Source: Halisarca cf. caerulea (taxonomy: Eukaryota; Porifera; Demospongiae; Chondrillida; Halisarcidae). From it: a stretch of 64,000 bases of DNA. Each line of letters begins with the position of its first letter. Within the stretch, counting starts at the first letter, position 1. Location: positions 26,001-90,000 of the forward strand of contig CAUJGJ010000214.1 of the NCBI GenBank assembly GCA_963170055.1, written 5' to 3'. The notes under the pieces are model-generated. The model worked only from the letters and a program-made list of their open reading frames with translations, was not told the DNA's origin and made no database searches. Positions 1-12,168 of this stretch are shown piece after piece. A program made the translations under genes and the position numbers.

Positions 1-125
1 TTACTATAGATATGCAGCAGCATTACTTTGCCAAGTACAATTAAATTGGTAAAGGTTGTACTTGACACTTTCGATTTTATGTATTGATGATTCATGCATT
101 GTAATACTACTCTATGGATCCTTAG

Positions 126-221
126 AATAAGGCTGAAGATTACCATACAGAGATTGTTAGATGTAAAAGAGAATTACAATCCAAGCTTGAAGAGTATTCA
201 AAAGTTAGTCACAGATTTAAG
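126..221 (+). CDS. Coiled-coil gene exon 1 of those visible
   Basis: An acceptor (ccttag) precedes base 126 and a donor (gtcctc) follows base 221. The 96 nt encode 32 residues starting NKAEDYHTEIVRCKREL, charged and heptad-like. Phase 0 at both ends. The donor is weak. Earlier exons probably lie before the window. Confidence 0.6.
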
Positions 222-811
222 GTCCTCTAGTCATGATTTGTGTTTACTTGATCTATACTATGTTTGAAGACTATAATTATGATACTTAGTAATGCCGAAA
301 TATAAATTGTTCTATGGCTGTGGTCAACATCAAAGTGAAACGTGTGCTAGTTTGCAGAGCCAATGCACACTATTAGCTTTGATGAATGCTCAACTGAACT
401 GTGCTCAATACTGTAATGTCACATGCAGTTTTCCTTTGAGATGTTAAATGTAATTTAAAACTGTTTTTCATAATTTTATTTCACTTTCAACTTGCATGCT
501 TGCAAATATATTGCCACCTTGAGCAATCACAACAAATCAATCCCTAGCAATTAATGTTGTCACGAAACCCCCCTGCTGAGCAAATTTCAAACTATAAATG
601 CAGAAGCCATGCAACAAGTTAGTTACTGTACGGCCAAGTGCATGTGCATTGTCTCTTTATTGCACACTTGGCTGTACAGTAACTATTATGAATAATGCCA
701 TCTTAGTATGATGCTACATGGAGCACATAGTTGGAAAATGCAATAATTTGGTGTTTCCTGCCTTTCTGGCCTAATAATAATTATATAATATATATAAATT
801 TATATATTACA
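222..811. other. Intron sequence, no gene seen
   Basis: AT-rich intron without a convincing ORF. It holds one imperfect inverted repeat at about 619-687 (gttactgtacggccaagtg against its complement), related to the repeat at 16141-16448. Confidence 0.5.
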
Positions 812-1778
812 TTAACCTTTTAACGCCCGCGTTCTTTTGTCATCGTTAAACCCTTAACGCCCACAAGCCAATATATTGGCACAAACTGTGTTTTTTCCTT
901 GATTTGTACACTTTTTGTAAGGGAAAAATGCTCAGGTGTCTAGCCAAAAGCATCATTGGGGTATAGGTATACGTCGCCGAATTTTCGTATGAGGCAATTT
1001 TAATCGAATTCGGCAGTAAATTGTGCCACCCGCACAGTTTGATTGTGACAACGAAAATTTCATCACATGTACCCCCAAATTTAACCGCTTTGTACCAATT
1101 CAAGATTCGAAGATGCCCAACTAAGCAATATATGTCATTTGAAAGACTAAGAATGTCTACAGAATACACGAAATGGCATTTTAAAAAGAAAAGAAGCTAA
1201 AATATGGGGTTTTGACAAGGTATACAATGCGTCAGAGAACAAACTGGTGAACAATGACATCTAAATAGAAGTTAGGAGCATACCAGTAGTCCTTCTGATC
1301 CAATCACATGTCGTTTCGGCGAATATTTCCTCACAGGCGAAGTTACAAACCTCAGAAAATTCGAAAATGTCGATGAAGAAGACAAAGGCGAGTTTTTCGC
1401 ATCAACTGCTCACATTTCGCAGTGATATCTCTTGTTCTCTCTATATATACTTGATGTGTACTTGAAAAACCTGTCTTTCGTCTGAAATTGTGCATTTTCG
1501 ATTGCACTCAACAAACTGTAGCCATTTTATTATTGCGCAACTCAGTAAACTATCGTAAAATAAGCAGTATACTAGCGTTTTACTGTGAACAAGTGCGTTA
1601 GATAGCCAAATTCTACTGTTCTTTTATACAGTAAGAACACTTGCTATGGGTATAAACTTTGCACGATATTATACTGAAACTCTAGGCTATCTTTCAGTAT
1701 TTTGTTCGTGCATCACGGGTCTTAAGGGGTGAGGCTTTGTAGAGCCAATAAATTGGCTTTTGGGCCTTAAAAGGTTAA
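812..1778. mobile_element. TTAA-flanked MITE
   Basis: Both ends carry TTAA followed by inverted termini (CCTTTTAACGCCC on the left, GGGCCTTAAAAGG on the right). A TTAA target with short inverted ends is the signature of piggyBac-type elements. No transposase is encoded; the short open frames inside look random. Confidence 0.65.
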
Positions 1779-1803
1779 ATGCTCTATATTGTCTTATATG
1801 ATT

Positions 1804-2985
1804 GCATGTGGGACATGTCCAATTCGCACTTTTATGGCTTCAGTGGTTACAAAATTTACCTTCGCTTTTTTGTATTATTTCTCTTGACAAAATAGTGCTA
1901 TCTTCTAGCAACTGGTATCATCGTATAGACAGCTATATTACCTTTCGTTTGATGCCAAACTTGAAAGTATTCAGTTCGTTGTAACAAAAGTATATGCATT
2001 CTCCCTAAACATATAAAAACATGAAAAAAGGCCGGGAGGCAGTGCAGCTTTGAAGCTGGGGGCATAAATATTGGCATGCAGGTTCCTGTATCAGGTTCAA
2101 GTATCTAAAACTTCCATGTTGGGAATTTGAAGATCTCTAATAGTTTTAGAGAAAATCAGTGAAAACTGCAATTTCATATGATGTAAGCTCACCTTTTCGC
2201 CTATAATTTGTGAATATGGCAATGGATCAAAATCCCCTACATGGAAGTTCTGGATTATTCTATAATACAGCCGAAAAACGAAGAAAAGTAGGGCAATGGG
2301 CGGTTTGCCACTGCCTCCCAGCCATTAAAGTTTTCTAGGACCTAGAACTACCTAGCAGCCATTTTGTTACATGACTGCGGCATGATACATTGAAGTGACG
2401 TCACCTTAAGGAATCACTAGTAAAGTGGAATAGAGGCAGAATTTCTGTATTCTGAGACTAAGTCCTTTTATTTCGTACCTTTTCGTCACTGATATGTAGT
2501 TTTACTTTGCCGAGAAAGACGGAAAACTCCCAAATTTTGGTGCTGCAATTTCATATGCGCACTAAAAGTCTTCAAAGATTAAAGAACATGTATTTCTGAA
2601 AGAAAGAAGCCCTAAGAACCTCTAATCTGGTTAGCTCGGTAACCCAGACTTTTACTGACGTGTACAAACTATAAATTGTCTTTTGATTCGCTTAGTTTTG
2701 TATCGCCAGCCCCTTCTCTGTTTCTCCTTTATGAGCATCAAGGGAAAGCATCTGGCGACGTGAAACTAAGATTCATCGTAGGCGAAAGTTTGAGGCTTTG
2801 AGCAAGTCGATCTTTGGCAGTTTGAACTATATGTAGGGCTGTTTTGAAATCTTTACATCAAAATCTTGTGCCAAAGTCATGGGCTGGTCACATGAATTTG
2901 TATCACAAAGCCTGCTAAGGTTGTGAAATTCCTTCTATTAGACACCTCTGCTGAAATTCTAAGCTCACGGACATGTCCCACATGC
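1804..2985. mobile_element. GCATG-family MITE, type a, copy 1
   Basis: The ends are GCATGTGGGACATGTCC and its reverse complement. The interior is non-coding and closely matches 5914-7087 in the opposite orientation, so the family moved as a unit of about 1.2 kb. Confidence 0.75.
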
Positions 2986-3177
2986 GATACCAAGTTGAAT
3001 TTAGCACAGCAAGACTTGCTAATAGTAAGGGCAATCAGGATCCTGGTGTAGGCTGGACAAAGACCAGCCCTTGCTAGCTGATGTAACCAGCTCCTTAACA
3101 CATCTTGCGCCATGCATGCGTTATTTGCATCCTGCATGAACCGTAACCCCATTCTATGTACCATGCATGCACTGTAA

Positions 3178-3686
3178 TATACCGTATAGCGGGAAATTTT
3201 CGCGGAGTAATATTTTCACGGATTTCGCGGTTATCCCAACATTCGCGAAATTTTTAATCCGCGAAATCTTAGCACTAGTCATGTACACTCACACTACGCC
3301 GGGCTCAGGTAGTACGTACACGCTAGGTCCCTGCACCATTGTTCTTGTGTGTTAGCAGCAGTTTATCGAAAAGCGTGCTATATATACGTCGCTTTTTCCC
3401 TTCTTCAAACGAAGCGATCAGGTGGAGCGTGCACACCTGAATGTTTCACCTCCCATTAGAAAGCAAAAGTAACCTCAAATCTTCGATTGAAGTGTAAATG
3501 GTGTAAACGGCTTCAACTTGTGCCATTTCGTTTACACGATACACTAAAAAACTACTTTCCTACCATCGCCTAAGAAAAAAATGGCCTCCTGAATTTTGGG
3601 ATCCGCGAAAATATTATCCGCGAATTTCAATAAATAAGCCATTCGCGAAAGTTTTACCCCACGAAAATTTTCCGCTATACGGTATA
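3178..3686. mobile_element. MITE with TATACCGTATAGCGG ends
   Basis: About 509 bp between perfect inverted ends (TATACCGTATAGCGG...) beginning and ending in TA, consistent with a TA target. Relatives at 14596-15030, a tail near 19780-19795, and more diverged copies near 9110-9490 and 21217-21575. Non-coding. Confidence 0.7.
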
Positions 3687-4074
3687 CCCTAGCTCATTAT
3701 GTACATACACAGGGTGTTTATAACCGTCTGTTGCTTGTTCCGATTGTGGGCGGTGCTTGTTTTCTACATCATCAATTAGCAGCTGTTTTTGATGCGTCAT
3801 TCAGCGTCATTCAGATGACGTATGAAAATTTACATATCAACAGAATGGGGGAAGAAGGCGACTTTTGTGATGCTATGCCTACGTATCCTTGAAACGTCAC
3901 GGAAATGGCAGTTTTGTTGAGGGTGAAGATAAAGTCACTTGGTTAGACCTCAGATGCCTTTGAATCTCACCAAATCCAACTTCGATGGAATCTTAAGATG
4001 TTTCTGTTTGTGGAAATCGTTCCGGGCATAGTGCTACAATCAAGCAGTTTCTTGCAATTGAACCATTTATGTTA

Positions 4075-4950
4075 CGCAGGTAAGTTATGGCAGATTCGTG
4101 GTTGCAAAGGGCGTTTGGTGGTTTTCAAAGGTATGCGATTAAATCGTAACGCCCAATTCTAATTATCACGTTGTATCCGCGTGACCGTGCACCTTGATAG
4201 TTTTCAAGATTTCAATGGTTTCACCAGCAAAAGAAAGGATTATGGCATGTCATTTTAGCGAATGGATGGTAATAGAGTGAGAAATTACAGATCTGCGAGT
4301 ATTCGAACTTCAAAATCACTAACTTACCTCCAAAGTTATAATCGTATCTGCAGCGTTTAAATAAGCCTCCGCAACACTGAGAACACGTGCTGTCCACGTG
4401 ACCAAGGGCGAAAGATGCACTCTTGTGCATAGGAAAGTTATGGCAAAAAAGGCGGAGAACTAAACCTCTACCTGTATGCTTCTAACTTCGTCAGGTTTTT
4501 CCTAAAGGGCCGAACAAATTTTGGATATGGGAAGATTGTCGGTTATACCGTTCAGTTTATGCACCGCCTTTTGTTGCTACAACCGCTCTGTTGGAGAAGA
4601 AATCTTTTGACATAACAGCCGTGGAATGGAGCAGCGCCTCCCCATATCCAAAAATGTAAGTTCGGGCTATGCTCTATCTTGTGAATCGACTTGTGCAGCA
4701 AAACTCAGAGGTCTTCCTTTCCGCCTTTTTGCGTATTTGCTAATTTTGATATGGTTGAAAAATAGCGACCATGCAAAAGGTACAACATGTTTTCGGTGCT
4801 TTAAATGACACTCGAGTAAAATATGAATGCTCAGTTTGCTATCTGTATGGTTTCTTGAGGTTTGGAAGCTAAAACCAAGCGTTTAATTCGAAGCGTTTGG
4901 AAACGGCAGCCATTTTGTTTTATGGCAAAATCTGCCATAACATACCTGCG
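4075..4950. mobile_element. CGCAGG-family MITE, copy 1
   Basis: The ends read CGCAGGTAAGTTATGG and its inverse. The interior matches 56760-57629 along its whole length. No coding capacity. It splits a repeat whose parts flank it (about 3700-4074 and 4951-5520). Confidence 0.75.
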
Positions 4951-5520
4951 GAGTAAGGCTTCGATCATGTGATATGTACATGACATTTCATGACATATAA
5001 TTTTTGTGTAGAAGCAAGGGCGATTGCACTGCACAATATTTGTTCTACTTTTCGTACATTCGAAAGCCTTTATTTATCAAAAGTTAATGTCACGTACATA
5101 TAGTTGTGGAAGGGAGCTTGGAAGATCAAATTCACGATCAATAGTAGGTACAGTGAACTGCAGCAGTACTTAGTACGTAATTCACGGCAAAATCGCCCTG
5201 CTATTTTGCAGTTGGTGGTATGCTTAAAGCACATTTTGAAGGCTCAAACAGAGATCATTCGTACTTTTGTAAGGTTTTGAAGTTTGTAAAACCGACTTTT
5301 CTATTTGAATTTAAGATCAAACTCAGATTATGCACCTTGTTCTTCGATGTCACCGATCGGGCGCTGAATGTCCAGTTCGCTTTTCTTCAATCGTCGATAT
5401 TATAGTTTGTTAAACCGTCTGTCTTCTTCGCATAATGTTCTTCCTCAACTGAATTCCTCCTGCTTACGGCGCATCAATCATTGCAGAGATCAATCACTTC
5501 AAACCCTTCGGTAAGGGCAA
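4951..5520. repeat. Dispersed repeat, inverted copy at 50195-50755
   Basis: This stretch matches 50195-50755 in reverse, from ggtaagggcaatatgcg at one end to the gaagccttac region at the other. No coding frame is convincing. Confidence 0.6.
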
Positions 5521-7278
5521 TATGCGATTACGTCACAGCACATGTCACATGATTATCATATGATAATCGGCCCTCAGCTAAGCAAATCCTTCTTGCAAAT
5601 TGCCATGTCGTCAAGTAAATCAGCGGATCAACGTAGGAAGCTTTTGAGTGTTTTATTGTAATCTATATCGAACGCTTCAACTTTTCACTGATGGGGATTT
5701 TGATGCCGCGAGTTTCCAAAAAGTTATTACTGATTATTTTAGTACTTTTTAGTATTTGTCCGTTATCTTGAAAACTCTTTCAGTAAACAAATCCCCATCG
5801 GTAGAATATTGGGTAGACTTATTAGGGACAGTTTAGTCCATATTCTGTGTCTCTAGGCCGAAGTCTCGATTTACTTGAGAGGAATAACTGCTAAATACAG
5901 CTGAAAAGTGGCCGCATGTGGGACATGTCCGCTAGCTTAGAATTTCAGCGGAGGTGTCTAATAGAAGGAATTTCACAACCTTAGCTGGCTTTGCGATACA
6001 ATGTCATGTGACCAGCCTGTGACTTTGGTAAAAGATTTTGATGTAAGGATTTCAAAACAGCCCTACATGACGGTCAAAATGCCAAAGATTGACTCGTTCA
6101 AGGCCTCAAACTTTCTCCTACGATGAATCTTAGTTTCGCGTCACCAGCTGCTTTCCCTTGATGCTCGTAAAGGAGAAACAGAAAGGGCTGGCGATGCAAA
6201 ACTAAGCGAATCAAAAGACAAATTGTAGTTTAAACACGTCAGTAAAAGTCTAGGTTACCGCGCTCACCAGATTAGAGGTTCTTCAGGCTACTTTCCTTCA
6301 GAAAAAGATCGTCTTTGATCTTTGACGACTTTTAGTGCGCATACGAAATTGCAGCACCAAAATTTAGAAGTTGTTTGTCTTTCTCGGCGAAGTAAGACTA
6401 CATATCAGCGACGAAAAGGTACGAAATGAAAGAACTTAGTCTGAGAATACGGAAATTATGCCTCTATTCCACTTTACTAGTGATTCCTTAAGGTGACATC
6501 ACTTCAATGTATCATGCGACAGTCATGTGACAAAATGGCTGCTAGGTACTTCTAGGCCAGTGAAAACTTTAATGGCTGAGAGGCAGTGGCAAACCGCCCA
6601 TTGCCCTACTTTTCTTCGTTTTTCGGCTGTATTATAGGATAATACAGAACTTCCATGTGGGGGATTTTGATCCATTGCCGCATTCACAAGTTATAGGCGA
6701 AAAGGTGAGCTTACATTGTATGAAATCGCGGTTTTCAGTGATTTTCTCTAAAATTATTACAGATCTTCCAATCCCACACATGGAAGTTTTAGATACTTAT
6801 ATAAGGAACCTGTATACCAATATTTATGCCCCCAGCTTCAAAGCTGCACTGCCTCCCGGCCTTTTTTCATGTTCTAATATGTTGAGGGAGAATGCGTATA
6901 CTTTTGTTAGATTGAACAGAATACTTTCAAGTTTGGCATCAAACGAAAGGTAATATAGCTGTCTATACGATGATACCAGTTGCTAGAAGATAGCGCTATT
7001 TTGTCAAGAGAAATTAAACAAAAAAGCGAAGGTAAATTTTGTAACCGCTGAAGCCATAAAAGTGCGAATTGGACATGTCCCACATGCGGCGAGTATTTGT
7101 ATGATAAATGGAAAATTTGGTTGAAATATAGACAGATGTGTAGCTTAAATGTGTTCATACAGTCTAAATGTCGTTGTTTGCCATTTGTGATACACACAAG
7201 AGAAAAAGTGAATTTGTTAGTAACAAAGTCGCCGACTTTCAGAAGCCATTCAAGTGCGAATGGACATGTCCCACATGC
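5521..7278. mobile_element. GCATG-family MITE, type b, split by a type-a insertion
   Basis: The outer parts (5521-5913 and 7088-7278) match the uninterrupted copies at 28792-29380 and, inverted, 48880-49455. The gap is filled exactly by the type-a element at 5914-7087. The right end is GGACATGTCCCACATGC. Confidence 0.7.
5914..7087. mobile_element. GCATG-family MITE, type a, copy 2
   Basis: The ends are GCATGTGGGACATGTCC and its inverse. The interior is an inverted copy of 1804-2985. It sits inside the type-b element, so it inserted later. Confidence 0.75.
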
Positions 7279-7713
7279 GTAATCATGGCCAAGGTTGGCC
7301 AAATATCTGCTAATACTGAAATATATACCTAACTACAGTATAATCTTTTTGTATTCCGGCAGTTATAACTTCACTATGGTCGCTTTGAAACATTTGTGTT
7401 GCCCTCTATGAAGGAGTATAATCCCAAGGGTGCGAAGCTCCTGAGGGCTAGTGCAACAATTTAAAAGAGCCAATGCACAGTTGGTCATACAATAACTGAC
7501 TTGTTGTATAGGTGCTTATAGTTTAGGTTTTGAATTACAGCATTAGAGATGCCAAAGTGTACTTGTCTATTGGCAAGCCGCATGGTGTAATTGATGAAAC
7601 TTGATTGTTATCATAACACTAGGCACTTATAGGTGACAATAACAAATTAAGCACACCTGTGGTTGGAAAGGTCAAAAAGTGTGCAATTACCAAAAACAAT
7701 GCCCACTTTTTTC

Positions 7714-8327
7714 TAGTCTTGTTCCCATACCACCCTTGCCACAATCAAAATGGCGGCGAGAAGGGTGGTTTGGTGACTTTAGTCGAGTTTCCCATATTTT
7801 TCGTGGGAGTATCTAATCAAAAAACACGTGACATCGATGACATTTCGCGTGATGTCGAACTACTGCTATGCTAGAATGCTTGAGAGGTGCTGCGGTATCA
7901 GGAGATATCCGAACCCTTAAAAAGTCAAAGAGATACAACAAGGGAGTGTAACAGAGAGACACTCCTGCTCCCGTTGGCAAAGAAACGAAGACGTCCCGAC
8001 CACTAACAAAGCTTAAAATAACCCTTCGCTGGTCTTCCGTTGCAGAACTATATATCCAAGCTTCGCTATCGCCGATGAGAGACATTTTTCAATAACCTTC
8101 TCCGAAACACTAGTCGCTTACAATCTGGGAACATCGAATAAACTGGCCATTCTTCCTGATCTAGTGTATAACGTGAATTACGTGTCATTCTCTATCACGT
8201 GATCAAGCGGCGATTTGATTGGCCAGAATTATTTGTTCTGGCGTGACAAGGTTTTGGATTTAAGTCACCAGACCACCCTTCTCGCTGCCATTTTGAATGC
8301 GGTGAGGGTGGTCTGGGAGCGAGACTA
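7714..8327. mobile_element. MULE-like element with 64-bp TIRs and 9-bp TSD
   Basis: Terminal inverted repeats at 7714-7777 and 8264-8327 match at about 55 of 64 positions and begin TAGTCTYGYTCCCA. The 9-bp sequence ACTTTTTTC is duplicated at 7705-7713 and 8328-8336. The related repeat at 16141-16448 lacks the insertion. Long TIRs with 9-bp duplications are typical of Mutator-like elements. There is no transposase; the interior holds a helicase gene fragment, as in Pack-MULEs. The superfamily assignment is inference. Confidence 0.75.
7915..8046 (-). pseudogene. RecQ-like helicase N-terminal fragment
   Basis: On the - strand a frame reads EDQRRVILSFVSGRDVFVSL, then PTGAGVSLCY, then FDFLR. This is the start of a RecQ/DEAD-type ATPase domain: a Q-containing lead-in, then a Walker A-like loop. 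The Walker lysine is replaced by valine (GAGVS rather than GxGKS), so the fragment cannot bind ATP normally. Similarity stops after FDFLR at a possible exon border, so an exon plus some intron was probably captured. It lies wholly inside the MULE-like element. Non-functional. Confidence 0.65.
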
Positions 8328-8536
8328 ACTTTTTTCCTTTGACGTTAACCACAGCCATACATGCAACAAGTAAATATATCCCATCTATAATTTATGTGAG
8401 TGCATGGTTTTCTTAACTTTCTTTTTTTTGCATATTGTATATATGCATGCCAAGTCCATAAAATGTTATATAATTTCTTCCATCCCAAGGCAATTTAATG
8501 CATGCAAAACAATGATTAGTATGTTTTATTTTATAG

Positions 8537-8605
8537 TTAGGGGATGACTGCAGGAAAAAGGAAGTGCAAATTGAAAATCTAAAGAAAGAAGTGGAGAATT
8601 TAAGT
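8537..8605 (+). CDS. Coiled-coil gene exon 2
   Basis: The acceptor ttatag precedes 8537 and the donor gtgaat follows 8605. The 23 residues (core KKEVQIENLKKEVENL) are clearly coiled coil. An alternative acceptor at 8540 and donor at 8604 would change the phase; I chose the pair that keeps phase 0 with the neighbouring exons. Confidence 0.6.
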
Positions 8606-8711
8606 GTGAATATTGTTTAATACAATGTCATGGTCAATGTCATGCATGTTATTATATGTTGCAATATAACCATTTCTTGCATCAAAATGAAATGTGAGTG
8701 TTTCTCTGCAG

Positions 8712-8804
8712 CACATGGTCAGTGACCAAGACATGAAGTTGGGTACCATGGCCGAAACTAAGAAGTCATTGGCAAATACAAAAACATCTGTTCAGAAACT
8801 TCAA
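8712..8804 (+). CDS. Coiled-coil gene exon 3
   Basis: A pyrimidine-rich acceptor (tttctctgcag) precedes 8712 and the donor gtgtgt follows 8804. The 31 residues end with the heptad-like stretch TKTSVQKLQ. Phase 0 at both ends. It lies 106 bp after exon 2 and 84 bp before exon 4, a compact cluster unlike the repeat-filled introns on either side. Confidence 0.7.
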
Positions 8805-8888
8805 GTGTGTAGCACAATTTTATTATTACAGTATCAGGCACATGTGACTGTATATGCACTATATACTCAGTTGTGATTGTGTATATAG

Positions 8889-8993
8889 GGAGATATTAGG
8901 GCTCTTACCAGGGAGAAACAAAAAATTGAAGGTGAATTGAAAAAAAGCGAGGAGAAGCGAGGGCAATTGACTTCTACAATCAATGGAATGATA
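8889..8993 (+). CDS. Coiled-coil gene exon 4
   Basis: The acceptor gtatatag precedes 8889 and the donor gtgggt follows 8993. It encodes 35 residues, exactly five heptads, with core LTREKQKIEGELKKSEEK. Phase 0 at both ends. The intron that follows is about 6.9 kb of repeats. Confidence 0.7.
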
Positions 8994-9109
8994 GTGGGTT
9001 AATATGCAAATTGAATGTAACATTGTTATAAATTTGTGCATGCATGCATGCATACTATTGGTTATTCTGTTATAATACTTGCATGTGAAGGTTCTTAGAA
9101 TGTCAAGCC

Positions 9110-9490
9110 ACTACTGTATGCGGCGTAAGTTTTGCAGAGCAAAATTTTGCAAATTTCATGCACAAATGAGTTGGCATCTGTGAAACTTTTGCATTGCGAA
9201 AAATCTCTGGAATTGTTTGCACACAATAGAACTTAAGGATGCCATATTTCCTTATAAACATGATAGCCTCTGATCTTGGACTAAAAAACATAAACTATAT
9301 ACAACTTCATCAGTTGTTATGTTTGCCGACAATTGCAAAGAGCTCAAGCATCTACTACAGAAACAATTCCATATTAAGCACCCTGGTGTTTTGCAAAAGT
9401 TTTGAGTGTCACAAAATTCACAAATTTAAATAGCATGATTTAATTTGCGAAAGTTTTACTGTGCAAAACTTTCCTGCTGTATGCCATAGG
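9110..9490. repeat. Degenerate MITE with TACTGTATGCGG ends
   Basis: Inverted ends (tactgtatgcggcgtaagtt on the left; aactttcctgctgtatgcc on the right) flank non-coding sequence. It resembles 21217-21575 and more distantly 3178-3686. Confidence 0.5.
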
Positions 9491-10587
9491 TAGGTGTATA
9501 CAACCAACCATGCATGGCTTGTTTGAATTTAGTTAGTTTCTTGTGTGCATGTCAATTATAGTGACTGTTTTTAACATATCAATAATAATAATAATATTGA
9601 GCATCTTTCATATGAATTCTAAAAATCCATGAATCAACAGAATGGATCCTATGAATGGCAGTTTTGTTGAGGGCAAGAAGACACTTGGGTGGACCACTAT
9701 ATACCTCTGGAATCCTTTATTTATACATCCGACCTAAACTGTATCTTTATCTGTATCTTTATCTGTTGGAGTTTGTGAAAATCGTTCCGGGCATAGTGTT
9801 ATAATCAAGTGGTTTCTCACAATTTAGAGATTTATACTAATCTTTGGCTGATTGAGGGGTGCATAAAGGACACATGAATTCTTATGGAATGTATAACCTA
9901 TATTGCATGCATGTGGGATGTGTCCAGATCTGTTATGATAGTGCTATTCAGTTTGTGTAGTGATAAAAGGCTAATATATGGCACCTATGAGAGTGCCTCC
10001 AACCTGTTAGATTTCCCATCAATATAAATAACATAATATTATAATATCCGTATTTTTCAAGGTTCATCCGTGGAATTGCACATCACAATATAGTTGGAAT
10101 TTTGTTAACAATGTTTCTCAAATATGACAGCTGGAACATTGTCAAAGGAAAAAACAACCAGAAATGGCCATTGTTAAACTTAGATCAAGTGCAACTTTAA
10201 AGTATTATAGCTAATTAAACGAAGGTGAAGGCTCCAGTATCTCCCTTAGAACTGGGCAAATACCTTGCCGCAGCATCCAACTTCATCTGAATGTATACGT
10301 TTGTACGGACGGAATCATTCTTCAAAGTGGATGTTTTGCATTCTTTTGAACACAGGCTTTTCACTACAGTCAATAAGAGGTATACAGGCTTGGAAACTAA
10401 ATTGATACCAATTTCAATCTCAGATAGTGACAAATCTACACTTAAAGTCTATTGAAAGTTGTTTCACTCTTAGAGGTAGCCATTTCTGTCCCCCAAATGT
10501 CTCAAATCAAACTCCATGTTTGTTCTTGCTACAGGTTTAAAGCACCAAGAAACCATCTAGATAGCGAGTTGAATGCTCATATTTTGA
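9491..10587. other. Intron sequence with repeat scraps, no gene seen
   Basis: Contains a fragment related to 3838-4074 (about 9640-9830) and a short GCATG-end fragment at about 9907-9990. I see nothing coding; small open frames have no recognisable motif or splice context. Confidence 0.45.
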
Positions 10588-11843
10588 CACAGGCTCATTA
10601 CAGCGGATTTCAGAAAACTAAAAAATGGCTGCCGCCAAAAAGGGGTGACAAATACATGACAATTTTGACTCGCAGAAATAATTTCTGGCCCATTTTAAAT
10701 CTTCTACACATTTTAATGCTTATTGTCGAAACATTAAACGAAAAAAACAAGCCCATATTGAATGCAAAAATAGGTAAATGAAAATCTAAGAAGATACTGT
10801 TTTTGCAGTAAATGTTGATGTCCGCACGTCTAGAAGTGCTTCAATAGGAACAAAACTAGTATCAAATGAAAGAGTAAAGTCGACTGCATTAGGTATTCCT
10901 GAGCGGATAATATATAACCCCAAATGACATAGATATAACCAAAAATGTACTTTTCTGCTGTAAAATAGTGAAAATTAAACCATAAAAATGCTTATATCTT
11001 TTGCGTACATGGTTATATTTTCTCCACTCAGAATAAGCAAATGCACAAGGGTACTTTGAAATAGTTTTTGCAGTCTCCGTCACAAAGAAGGGCCATCTAG
11101 ACGTGCGGATTCTACATTCTTTTTGAAACAGTTTGGAAACTGCCATTTCAATGTGACATCATTGATGACGTTACGTGTCATTCCAAAATTATGGTCGCGC
11201 GCATGAAAATTTGCTGTGTTACTGTTATAGTTTCGATATCAAAGTTAGTTTCATCATTTTGTTTAGTTTTTCTCAGCGAAGGAAATTGGACATTAAATCT
11301 TAGATTTTGATCAATCGATCTTTGCTTGCGAACGATTAAGGGTGAGTTACAGTCATTTTAACTGATCTTCGTATTATTTTATTGTAAAATCCTCTCACCA
11401 TCAATATTAATAGGGTAACTCTTGATATTATCGAATGATTCTGATATTGTTTGGATACTTTATAGTGAAATACCTAGGCTTCAGATACCAATTTTGGTGA
11501 TTTTGTGTAAATACCTTTGCGCGAATGGTTCTTGATTGCAACTTTTGTGTACGCAAATTGTCCATATGTGGTATTTGATAATTTTAATCCCCATATTCGT
11601 CTTTTAAAAGCTTTAAAATGACGGATTTGGCGGCGCAAATGTTCAAATCGTAGCTCCCGCAATATGTAAACATTTCCCGCTACAGACAGAGATTGTGCAA
11701 CTTGTGATGACACATGTGACGTTTTCCTAAGACGTAGTCATGACGTGTATGAAAAAGGTGGCAAATTCCCTACATTCCAATACTTTGTCACCTAAAATCC
11801 CCACATTTTGAAATATGCAATAAAGGCCCCGGTGGATCCTGTG
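10588..11843 (-). mobile_element. 1.2-kb repeat with CACAGG ends, copy 1
   Basis: The ends are CACAGG... and ...CCTGTG, with shared inner sequence (CATTAYAGC then ATTTCAGAA). Copies lie at 35983-37195 and 54428-55650 in the opposite orientation. No transposase inside. I could not establish a convincing target-site duplication. Confidence 0.65.
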
Positions 11844-12168
11844 TAATTTATAGAGCAAAAAACATGTTGTAGCTGTTGCATGACCGCTTTTCTTAAACCA
11901 TATCAAAATGAACAAATACGCAAAAAGGCGTACGTGAAGACCTCCGAGTTTTAACACAAACGTTGATTCATAAGACACAGCATATCCTAATCTTACTTTC
12001 CTGATTAGGGGAAGATGTTGCTCCACTCCTTGGCTGTTATGGCAAAGGATTTGTGGTCCAACAGGACGGCTGTGGCAACAAACGGCGTGACATAAACTGA
12101 ACAGAAAGGACGAATATCTTCCCTTAATCAGAATTCCAAGTTTAGTCCTTAAAGGATAATCTTTAAAC

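Larger units (their letters stand above)
7432..8375. repeat. Dispersed repeat split by a MULE-like element
   Basis: The flanks (7432-7713 and 8328-8375) match 16141-16448, which has no insertion. Shared landmarks are gtgcaattaccaaaaacaa and gttaaccacagcc. It provides the empty-site comparison for the element at 7714-8327. Confidence 0.65.

Noticed and set aside
10..48. Possible extra 13-codon exon (tatag acceptor, gtaaag donor, phase 0)
   Set aside because: The peptide is short and not coiled-coil in character; nothing else supports it.
5914..7087. 3-bp target duplication GGC at the type-a MITE
   Set aside because: The other type-a copy shows no matching duplication, and alternative end placements give different lengths.
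6657..7302. Open frames of 98 and 131 codons on opposite strands
   Set aside because: They overlap within a repeated MITE and are not kept open in the other copy at 1804-2985.
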